This document shows, one piece after another, positions 50,001 through 62,000 of a stretch of DNA of 64,000 nucleotides. Each line of letters starts with the position of its first letter. Within the stretch, counting starts at the first letter, position 1. The stretch covers positions 62,001 to 126,000 of the forward strand of contig FN648441.1 in NCBI GenBank assembly GCA_000310025.1, in the 5' to 3' direction. The notes under the pieces are model-generated. The model was not told the DNA's origin. It saw only the letters and a list, made by a program, of their open reading frames with translations, and did not search any database. This stretch comes from Ectocarpus siliculosus (Eukaryota; Sar; Phaeophyceae; Ectocarpales; Ectocarpaceae). A program made the position numbers and the translations under genes.

Positions 50001-53000
50001 CTTCAAATCTTAGATCGGGGAGCAAACCGAGATCAAGGACGCGCAAACGCGGCGGGTGAGCTGTTCACGAATGATACACTTGCGTCGGTGCAAACGATCG
50101 AAACATGAGACTCACCGGGGTCGCAGACCTTGTCACCCATGTTGCGCGTGTCACCGCCTGCTACACCGCACTCATCTGTATGACGCGGAAAATCAGAGAA
50201 GCGTAAGGACAGAATGATGCCGCAGACTCCATTCGGGTATATAGAGGTACGATTCATTCCTACACGGAATACGGCCATCGTAGACTGGGATGCTCGCATC
50301 CATGCGGGAAAAGGTGTGCTGGTATATGTATGCACGCAATTTGCTATGAATGGTCGAAATAAAATTGCGCGATGGTCCCTCTTTGCCCAGCGGTAAGGAT
50401 GCACCTCACAACTCCCTTTGCACCAGCTCTCTGAAGAGACGTTATCGGAGCGCTTCCGGTGGTGAAAATCTCAACATATTCAGTTCGATTTGCACCGTTC
50501 TCAAACCGACTCACGGGTTTTCCACTGCCCCATGTTGTTGGCCTAGGTACTTGGTCGGGGTGCAAGGTTCATATATCAACAAGCTGGAAGAACAACATCT
50601 CATCACCCATGGCCATCTCAGAGCGTCTCCACCGATAAATGCATTATTACGGTAGGGGCCATTTGAAGTGCAGACGGTTTGAAGCTTCGCCAACAGATTT
50701 GTTGATATCCCATCTGGCATGTGGAACAACTTGTTTGAGTTTCCACCGCATGCTCAATAAGCACCGCGGGAAACTCCCTTATACATCCGCCGTTGCACTG
50801 GAACGTGTACTAGGCATTCTGGAGCTAAACTCACCGCAATCCGGGGCCGGATCGATACAATTGAAGCCGGAGCCGGAACCGCATAACGCCTCGGCAGGGT
50901 CGCTCTCTCGACAGACGCAGAAGCATTTTTGGCCGATGCTGGTGTCACACACGTTGGGATTGACTGAACGACATCACGCGAATAGGTCCGGGAAAGGCCA
51001 GCTTGAGGTGATACGAGCGCAAGAGCGATATTTGAACCGGGAAGGGCACTTTTGGCGCCCTGCTTTAGACTTTGCGAATCGTCGTCGTTCGCTGCCACTG
51101 CTCGCTCCACTCTCCAAATGAGCGGCTAAACATCTTCCAGTAGCACCAGCAACAGTGCGCTCGGCTTCATGTTCACCGAATCACATCAATGAAAGGCCTA
51201 TGCTGCAACACGTCCCACCGGACCGAGAGTATACTGGACTACAGGGTGCTGTGGTACCTTCAGAGAACCAACATAATTCGCACCTCATTGGGACGGGTTC
51301 ACGGCTTTATCGGCATGTGGAACTTACCGGTCGAAAAACCCGGACAGAAGTCGGTTGCCCCCACGTTAAAGGTATACCCTGAGGAGGCTAATGTTTCGTC
51401 CACTGCACAACGGAACGACGTGGTGGCGGGAACGAAGGAGAAAAGCACTAAAACAGTGGTTTGTTGTTTTGAAGGCTGACATTTTCCTTCTCCACCCGTT
51501 TTGAAGCAGGTCTACACAAAAGGATCACGCGATCTCCCCATGCGCCCTCCCTCTCGCTCTGTGTTCAGCGCCCCATTCAATCATCAAAGGCGTCCGTTAC
51601 CCTGGGCATGAGAAGTGTGCCGGGCCTATGCATCAAGGGGGGACTCTTCCTCACGGCCCTCGGGCATGTGTTTCTCCAATCAAGGGTGCTACCAGAACGT
51701 GGGCTACAGAACAGCACATCGTCTTTCCTGCTACACATGGTGTCGAATTCTCTTGTACACTAAACTTCGTAGGCCGTAGGCTGCCACTTATGGAGACTAC
51801 GGTGGCCCGTAGCCCCCCGCCCCTGGCCTATTTCCCATTCGGAAGCATGCCCTTGGCTTGCAAAAGGCTATTGCCACAAAAAACTCATTCTGTGAATGAC
51901 CCTCCCATGCCACCACCACACGTGACGCTTCAGGCATATTTGGGGCCGAGGTCTGGTCTGACTTTGTCGACGTTGGTGATTGGCCGAGACAAGCGTCTTC
52001 CAGAGACGGCACACCAGTATGGGTGCGACCACCCGATTCTTTCATCAATGTGAGAAAATCTGCTAAATTTTTCCATCCGTCATCTACTCTAGCCTACGTC
52101 ACAAGAGGGTGAAAGTCCAGGGTAGCTTCAACATGGTATATAAGATAGAAGAATCACGTCGAATACGGTTGTTGCTGGCCAGGATATCAAAAGCTCCAAC
52201 ACCCTTCCAGTGGCCTGAAACCGACGAATCCATCTATGTTTGCCTCACGAGGGCGACCAAAGTAGTGCGGTTCAGGGTCCAATTGACGGTCCGGCAAATT
52301 CACGTATCACATCATACACGCGGCGATCACTGCCGTGGGGTGATGGCGGTAGCGGTTCATACCAGCGGCGAGAAAGGGCATACGTTCCCCACCAACTTCA
52401 CATCACCCATCCTTACACTAGCAAAGGGTTTTCTGTAGTGTTGGTGTAGACGGAGCACATCGGCGTACGTACAGCAGTGTAGCCTGCACGCAGCTGGCAG
52501 AGCGGTACTGATCGAACCACAGAGGAACGGATATCAGTCCCCTCACCGTCGCGAGGTATGCCGCAGAAAGTCTCAGCTTGGGTGAGATGGGCACGAAGTT
52601 TGAGGAACACTTCCCGTCTTATAACGATACCCATCGAGCACGGTACGCGTACGCAAGATCGCCAAAAAAGGTTCGTGCAAGTGTGGCTCACCTACGCAGT
52701 CCCACGCCGGGGTAACGCAGGTGTTGTCTTCGTCGCACACCTGGTTCGAGCAGTCACATTCGCAGCAGCTAGCAGTGCAAGCGAGGCAGGAAAACACGCC
52801 GGGCGGGCGGTGCGGGCGTGGGGTGCACTCGATACCGCTTGGTGTTGAGGATTGACGGTTTATCATGCATGGCGGGCACCGTACTTCTTCCTGGGTGGGA
52901 ATCTTCACGTAGGTGGTGTGCTACTGCCGGATTCCCGCGAAACCGCGGTGTTTGCCCCTCATTCCATCCCTTGACCTGTTGCGACCGGTGGCGTTAAACA

Positions 53001-56000
53001 CCGTCGCGCGTCCCTGGATGGTAGAAATCCTATTGCCTCTAGCAACTCGTGACCAAGTGGCCATACACATTCGTACAGTACAGCCACCAACCAAATACAA
53101 ACATTCCGCGACCAAACCCTATCCTTGGTAAGGCTCATGTCTGAAGGACAACCTCCTTCTCGCGACCATACAGCCGCCACCGAGCAACGATACGCGAAAG
53201 CGCTGCGCAAACCCTAATGCACTGCCGTAGCGTTTTACTCACTCGCCCCCGTCGTATTGGCATTCCTCGACGTTGTTCTCTGCAGAAAAGCACACGGCAA
53301 GAGGAGGGCAATACGCGGAGTGACCACAAGGCAAGGAAAAGTGATGATCTGCGAAACTCCAGCCACGTCCACGAGCACTTCTGTCGGAACCCGGTGGGTG
53401 CACCATTTCGTGCGATGGATCCTGTTGAGTGCCCGCGTGTGTAGGGCTGCGGCCTGGTGGTATACCGGTTGTCAGAAGAGAAGAACATCGACGGTTCTCG
53501 TCCGCTCTCTCGGCGCGAAACTAACAACTTCATCTACGTTCCTCACCGACGTTGTGTAGGCGGGAAAAAAATCGATTCGGCGCCGGGGTCGAATTGTATT
53601 TTGTACCCTTAGCCCATCAGGGTGTAGAATCGAACACGAAAAACACCACGAATGCTTAGAAGCAACGCCGAGGCTAGCTACTACCTCAGGCTACATCCAA
53701 TTTCGAACGAAAACGTACTACACGACAATATGAAACACGAAAACGCACCAAAACCGTAGTGATTTCGACGTGTACGGCATATTTTGTAGGATCGTGAGCA
53801 CCTTGAAGCTCGAAACCCGATACCCGGAGGAAAACCACCACAGATCTGGGATCGGGCGTATGCAACGCGGTAGCTGTCCACCAAATATTTGACCGACAGC
53901 TTTGTCTCACCGGGGTCGCAGACCATATCTTCGATGGCGGCCGTGTCTCCACCCGATCCTGCGCATTCTTCGGTGGCTGATCGATGCGATGACCACCCAA
54001 GGATAGCAAGGGAAGGGAGAATGTCCTAGCCTCAGACCGAGCTCGAAAATTGATGTTTCACCGGTAGTTTCCCCAGTGTTGGAGCCAGCGGATTGAACGT
54101 TGGACGGAAAATGCCATATCATATATGAACATCCTGGTACGTTCCAATTCTAGCGAGCTGATTCCTGTTTCGCGATAGCGGGGGGTGTACTCATAGTCGT
54201 ACATGCCGTGGTCGTCAGAAGATTGACCTCGCATCCCTGCATAGCCGGTACGGAGCACGCCGGGTTCTCACCGGACCAGGCTCTCACATCACCAAGCGCG
54301 AAGCGCTGTGCACATGTGTTCTGCGAGTCGCATGGAGGGTGCGCTGCATCGTGCTAAGGGTGTTCGGCACCTTGTGCGTGCTTCCTTCCTTACGGATGAC
54401 AGCTGCGAATGATGTGACTATTTATCTGGTGCATTCCATAGACACTCTGTGTAACTACCTCGAGGATGTTTGACTAATTTCGCGCAACGTGGTGCGATCA
54501 TCCCGTTTTCACCTCGTGAGGGTTCTCGACCCCGCACAACATCATCTACTGGACCACCTAGACTATGGCGATCGCGGGAGCGCAGAAAACCACACGCGCA
54601 AACTGTTTCTCCGACCTTGCCGGCGTTGGCGGCACGAACGAACAGACCTTGTGTCTCCTCATGAAAAAATACGAAATTCTGGTGTGACATGGTGGCTCAT
54701 TCTTTTCTCTGGCGTGCTGTTTCGGTATCTCTGGACGATCGCCTGGCAGCGATCGCGTTGCGCGATCTCAATGTGCTTCCGATAACCAAACTGAGCTTCC
54801 TACGGCTGCCCAGATACAGTGGATTCAGTTTGGTGCTCGGATGGTCTGACGACATTTCGTTTCAGAGGTCAGGGCTATGCCGGACGGTAGACGGAAACAT
54901 GAGACGGTGCTGTACTTCATTACCACAGAAACTTGGAGTCCCCTGGACAGAGACGTTGATCCCAGGCGAGACAAGTTTCAACAGTTTGTTTTGACCGCGC
55001 TCTCCCGCGTGATTCCTTCAGCCTTCTCCAAAGTGAGCTACCCGATGAACATCAAAGCATGATCTGAACTTCAAGCGTGAAACCGCGCCATATGTTGCGT
55101 AAGTGAGTTTTGTCTTGTTTCATCACTCAATCATGGGTCCGAGACGAATTGATTGCACAACCTGGTCTACAGACGAAACATTTCGACCGACATCAATAGT
55201 GATCCTGAGGCAAGCAATACTTGCTGTGACACCAACACCAAGCTGAAACGGAGAGGAACAGGAACCATTGCATGGTTTCAACAAACGTATTCAAACAATC
55301 GAAAACTCGTTTCCCATGCTCAGATGGCAGTTAGCTCTGTTGGTTGCTCAAAGACGAAAAGAGCAAGATCTGATTCGGATCCTGCTTCTTCCACCTACGA
55401 GTGTCGTCCGGAACCGAAAAAAAAAAAAAACGGCGGCGGGGGGGGCCAGCAGCACCATAGACAAATTTCAACCAGTACGTTGAATACCACGGAAGATGTA
55501 CGAAGCAAGCATGACTGTTCCGAAGTGGAAGGCTTCGTGTAAATTCGTTACGTCACGCTGGTGGAAAGTTGCGCCTGAAGAAGAGCTTTCGAACTAACGG
55601 CAGTGTTCGGGAAATTTGGCAAAGAACCACCCCGCCTCTTCCCGACGCCTACCCTTGTGGCCCGTGAGAACGTAGACATTTTCCCTTGGAGGGCAGCTAT
55701 TTATCAGCTCACCGCAACTCCCGGCAGAACCGCAAAAGCCGGCGCAGCAGTCAGAATCTGCGGTGCACGCATCCCCATCATCGGAGCAGATGAAGTCTCC
55801 GTCATCTCTGAAGTTCGACACAGCCACCTGGGAAACAAAAAAGAAGTTACCGCACGCGACCGATAAGCCGTAAAGCATCGCGTAGTGCAGAAGCCTCACA
55901 CCGTCAAATCAGAGGAAAGTTCCGATCACGTCATTTACGGCAAGCGGTGATTAATTTCGAAATCCGGTGGCGGCGGCGCTACAGGTCACGAGTAGCCTTC

Positions 56001-59000
56001 GCCTCGGCATGAACTCGCCTATTCCAGCGCTAGCTTCGCGTGGGGTCGGCCCCAATAGACAACAGAAAAATTTTGCCTCAAAAACGATAACCGGTGTTGT
56101 CTGCTTAGCACTTTCACAGGACATTCAACACAATGTGCCAGGCGAAGAGTAGTACAGGTTCATGCAGATCTCGCACACGGAGATCTCAAAGCTAGATTTG
56201 ATCTTGGGACTCTCATCATCGGAACGGCAAGCACTTGTGTTGATCTTCTTTTACCACTATACGCATCAACGGAGGTCGAATGAAAGTTTCCCCGGAGAAC
56301 TCCTTTCGGTTTTTTATTTGTCGGTGGAGAGGCATCCCTCGAAAGAGCAGCGTACATGTAGAATCCAGTCAACGTATATCTGCCTCAGTCCACCGCTTAT
56401 ACGACGTACTTCGGTCCTGGTCGCTTGAAAATGCGTGGAAAATAACTCCACGCCTGCAAAGAAGCGCGTTTCGTGGCGATATTAACCCTCTCTCTCTCTC
56501 TCTCTCTGCTTCTACCACCGAGAGAGCGGGAATTTTTCATGGCCTCCAATCGTCCCACTTCTTTGTAGCACCTCAAAAGGACACATCGCCTACAACCGGC
56601 ACGATTCTGCTGCCGCAGCTGACGAAATGTGGGTAGAGCTAATGAATCGCCTGTCCCACTCTCACCATGCTCTCCTCGATGCACCTAGCGTTGTCTTCAT
56701 CGTCGGTGCCCGTGGCCTTGTTAAGGTAGGTTACGTCTGGATTGGAGAAGTAGTTTACCCGTGGCACGATGGGGTCTGCCTGTGGCGTCGGGTCTCCACC
56801 GCAACCGTTTTGGTAGTAAGACATGATGGTGCGGTAGCTGTGGGCACCACACCCAGGGTGGTTCGTTCATGACGAACGATCGCGGAGGAAATGAAGGTGT
56901 TCAGTGCACGTCCAATACAAGGGTCTACCGATGATGCAATGGATGTTCTCCAAGCCAGGCCATTGGATTTCCCCGCAGCCCATCAGTGTTTGTCGTCCTT
57001 TTACTTCTTGTGACTAGTGTGGAACACCTGCAAAGCGGCGACCTGTACCAGAACAAGCGCTGGGTACACATCCGAAGTGAAAATACATTTGTATAAATAC
57101 GTATGGAACGACAAGGCTTTCTCCACCCGATTCAAAATCGAATATTTGAGATATCCCCCCTGTGGTGTGCAAAAGCCTTTATCGTCTATGCTCTGTGAGC
57201 GCTTTAGCGTCGTGCTGCAATGCCATTTCTCTCGAGGTGCGTCCTACGGTATGAGGGCCGTGGATCGAGAGACGACGGGCGCTCGCGGGTGCAGGGAGCC
57301 CCCCCCCCCACCTCAGGTTTCCTTGTGTCGTTTCGTGGAGACAAGGACCAAAAAGAACCCTCCAACATTTTGGAGGGCGTATCGAAACTTACTACATTGC
57401 CGAGAACGTGACACCGTGCGAGAAGATATTTCCCAGGAATTGTTCTCCGTTGTGCAAGTGTTTACTATCGTGATCTTGCGCATCTGAGCGTCGCCCGAAA
57501 CTCAGGGCTAGTCCAGTTCTCGATTCTAGCAAGTATAAAGCCAGTTCGGAGATTACGACTCTACGAACGTGTCTAAGAAGTACGTTCTCTGTTCTTTGCA
57601 CGCCCCGTCGGGAGGGATTTTCCTGCGGACCCCGCCAACATGGTGTGACACCTACTCACGGATCGGTGCCCGTGCAGTACCGGTACCCGTGGCGGTAGGC
57701 ATCCTGCGTGTCGGAGTTGAGTCTGTCGTGGTAGCACCCCATGTTGTGAGCTATCTCGTGGGTGTGTGAGAAATTGTCGAAGCAGTTTGAGCCCACGAGG
57801 GAGAAGCCGAACTTAGCGTTACCGTTGAAGACATACCTAAAAAAACAGCACAGACAGGTCAGTTGGGCGCGCGGAAGGTGTTGAGCCCGACCATAGACAG
57901 ACTTTTCCATGTCGCGTGAAACGACGACACCACCATCGTGCTTACGGTTAAGTGCATTAGGTATAGGAGTCTGGGAGCACTTGCCGTGCTTCGGAAAACA
58001 AATGATCGCGAGCCCTCGCGATGGTGGTTGCCTTACACGCGAAGTCGCCCGATGTTGGCGCAACCGTAGGGACGCCCAGGAAACTACAATGTGTGCAATC
58101 ACACACGCGCCACAGTACCTAAATTACAATCCAATTGTGACCCAGTTAAATATCACCGCATGCTATACAACGCCCTCGAACTGGATCATCGCATCCGGCG
58201 TCATGCAGTGCTTACCCTAGTCCACACGTTCCCGGGAAGTATCCAACGAGCTGCACCAGGTCCCCTTGGTATTGGTCGCGTAGATCACCCACGTTGCTGT
58301 CCGCGGCCAATGCATCAAGTTCCGGCTCGAGGTCGATGTCGTCGTTGGGGTCGTACGTCATCTGGCTGTACGGTAGCTGCCCGCAGCCAACGCCGGGAGC
58401 GCCATCGACGTTCACACGTAAGCACACATAATTGTCTTCGCAAATCACTAACCGCGCCTTGGTGATAGCGAAAGAACCCCACCGCAAGACTTTGGAAGGT
58501 GCCGAGATTCCGGAACGTTAAAAAAGAGTACGAGGTCGCATTCCGATATCTTTCTTGAGCGGTCACTCCAAATTTGACCGGGTAGCCTCATATATTTTTG
58601 TTGCGCAAGGGTGCCCCCGCGTGTCGTACCCGACGGCTTTGGGCCCCTCGCCTGTGGTCGGACCGCTTAAATATTGTCCCGGTACGAAAAGTGCCTCCAC
58701 TCAACCACGCGAGCGCACGAGCCAGTATGTTTTCGTAATATCATTCGCATGACCTACCATCGATCGCCACATGTCGCACCAATAGAGAATCGAACCCCGG
58801 CACGCCACATCCCTCACCTCCGCCACCTGGACGAGACGATACTCTAAATCCGCGATTGCTGAGTTGGTGATGGCCTGGTTTAAAGTCACCATGCCTTCGA
58901 CAATCCTGGTCAACAGCTGCGCGTCAGAGATGCCCTCTGAGGAGGCGGCCTCCGGGGAATAGAAGATCAAGACGTCGATCTTGTCCCAGGCGAATGGGGG

Positions 59001-62000
59001 GCGAGCACAGAGCATGGTCAAATTGACAAGCTGGTTAGCGCAACAGGGAAAGCTTACGCTCAGTTGAACTATTTCCCTCGGATGGCTTGAGTACTCTAGT
59101 TTGGCGTTGGACCAAGCCACAGACGATGCGGAGAAACTCCATCACACAGCTGACGGCCGCCGTATGTATGCGGGTCTTGGCACACTGTGCGGTCGTCTTT
59201 TCAAAAGCTTTCGTTCTAAGATGTTTTCGCACAGGGGTGCCAAGACGTCGATACGTGCCCGGTACCTGTGCGGAAAATGAATTAGCTACTGGTCCTGAAC
59301 ATGTAACGCACACCCCGTGCAATAACTCCGATCCGTGAGAATTGAATAGGCACAACGCAGCCAGTGTGGTTTTTTTTTAACACTCCCCTCTCATGCCAAG
59401 ACCCCGATCGATATCTGTGATCCTGAACAATTGAAACGGACACACAACAACACGTTCATGTCTACCGTGATAGCAGCAAAAGAATGACAACAGTACGGAT
59501 GTTCGCGTGTTCGCCGGTAAAGGATGGCGGGACATGGCTGGCCAATAGGAGGGTTTGGAGCAATAAACAAGAACGTAGTGGCCTACGGGGGATGTACGAT
59601 GTTGCCTGCCAGCCCCCCCAGGTATACGTGTTGATTCCCGGTTTCCTACCTATCTGTAGTTTGGTCTCGTGAGGTTTGTACGCGTTCTTGGTTGATGGGG
59701 TGGATACGATCCGTCGGTTTCGACAATGAAAGCGATATTGAACAGGAAGACATGTTCTAGAAATACAAAACGACATCACTCGCACATGAGCAACGTCAAG
59801 GGGCCACAGTACGGCAGTGGAGCCCATGCTACAAGCTCCCGTTGTCAGCAGTTTCCCGAAAAAGAGAATGGAAACCACTCGAAGCATCGCCCATGATGAC
59901 CGAAGGCATGGGTGGCTTCGCACACCCTGTGCGAAGTGAATGATAACTGCGTGATAATCAAATATACAACTTGAAGCCGGTTTTGTTTCCGCGCCCGCTG
60001 GGCCAAGATCCCGACCCGTGCGGTGTCGCCGATTCGTGCCAAGACCCGTATACTTACGGTATTGAGAATAGTTACGTATTTTGAAGAAGTGCCTTCGGTT
60101 TCCCTCAATCCGCAACGTAAACGTCGAAGACCAGCGCTACAGGAGGGAGGTGGGGGGTCTCAACATTGATATTTGAGGGTTCTTCTGTTCATTTGGGAGT
60201 TCAAGTTCTTGATCAGAGAAATGAGAGATAACGCCGAGCGACACCGCACCCTGAAGGTGGCTGTCATGCACGAAAAAAATATTGAAGCGGAAACAATTCC
60301 CGACAAGAGCTTGACAACACAGTATTCGTCTGAACGAACCCGGGTGGAAAGTGGTGATCACCAGGAATGCACCACACCGGGACCGGTGGACATGCCGCGG
60401 GCAGGTTTGGCACGACACACGATAGAATAGTACACGAAGAGGCTAGCTGAAACCGTGAAATCAAGACTTTGAGGTTGTTGAAAGACATTCAATATTGGTT
60501 TTTCATGCTTGGTCTTGAGAAATTCGAAACGACCTCAAAACAGATCGCCATCACTACACTATTGAGTGCATATGTTCGCCTTGGCGTTAAGTGGATGCAC
60601 TACTTATCGTTCCAGGTCTGTCCTTGCTCTTCGATGAAGTTCGTTTAGCTCGAATGTACATTTATCGCTCTTCCCAGGTGGGTGTGCTTTGACCAAGCGG
60701 TATCGGCATCGTGTTGCGAAACAAATCGCCAGCTTTCTAATGCAACAATTGACGCACACACAACGTTTCTTGACTAGTACAACAATGGGCGAGCATCCAC
60801 TCCGCTCGTAACTACACACTATGACGTCGGGCCGGCTTGGCACTGCCGGCGGTAGGTTTCGTTTTCGTCGCGCGTTAGGTTTTGGAATGTGAAGCGAATC
60901 ATCTTTCGAGTATTGATCGACTATCGAAAAAGGCTGCTACCAGACACGTACGTACAGCTGCACCCGCTTTCGAGGTTCCGGCGATCTTCGCGTCCACGTG
61001 AGCAACTGCCGGTATCTCTCGCGGGGATAGGGTTTTCGTCAACAAAACTACTTCACTTCGACTCTTCCTGATCTACGCTTGGCTCTCGGGTTGAAGAGCA
61101 TACCACTGTTGTGCCCTGCAGGCTGCGATCGCTTGGTATGTCTTGCGACCGACGCGATCCCTCCTTCGTGTAGGTCGTCGACACACGTCGTTCCTGGCAC
61201 GAAAGCAAAGGATGCGTCGAGGGCGATACACCGCGTAGACACGGAGCAGGGCGAAGAACAACCGAGCGTTTGAGCGTGGGAAGCGGGCTAGAAGGGTGCA
61301 GCACGCAAAGCCCTCGAGGAGCACTTCGCCGGGGTGTTTGATGAAGACACGCATAGCGTGTTCAACTACTGCACTCACTGTGTATGGTTTCGTACGATCT
61401 TCACCTGATGCGCACGACCAAGAAGGACTTACAGGCTTGTGATGCCCATGAGGTATCGGAAGACAAACCTTTATCTTTCCTAGCATTGTCTCAACTCACC
61501 TTTAGCATCCGAGAGCCTTGGTAATTCGAAGTTGAGCTTGACGAAGAGGATTGTGCGGTGTCCACAGCGTCGCTTTCGTCGTAGAAGAACTTTTCGAGCT
61601 GTGCGCGTTGCATACGAGCAAGAGGGCAGCAGTCTCCGCTTATGCATACGTAAGGACGTTCAACCTGCCACTCACGTTCAACTGCCACGGACGTTTGTTC
61701 CAATAGTCGCAATCCATGATATTAACGCAAGAACCCAAGTTGGAATCGTTTCATCCCTTCTAGTTTCGTTTAGCAGAACATCGGGCGCCGCAACTCTGGC
61801 AACGGCCGCTCCGAAACTACGGCATGCACACTGACGCACCTGCACTGGTCTTGTTTATCGCCCTCAACATCACGAACAAGTGAGACGGCCACATTTCACT
61901 GCTCCGTTCAAGTCGTGGCCAAACTCGGGTCCACGTGTATAGAAAAGCACATTTCTGCGCTGAAGAACTCCAAGTCCAAGCAGCGACAACCCACTCACCT

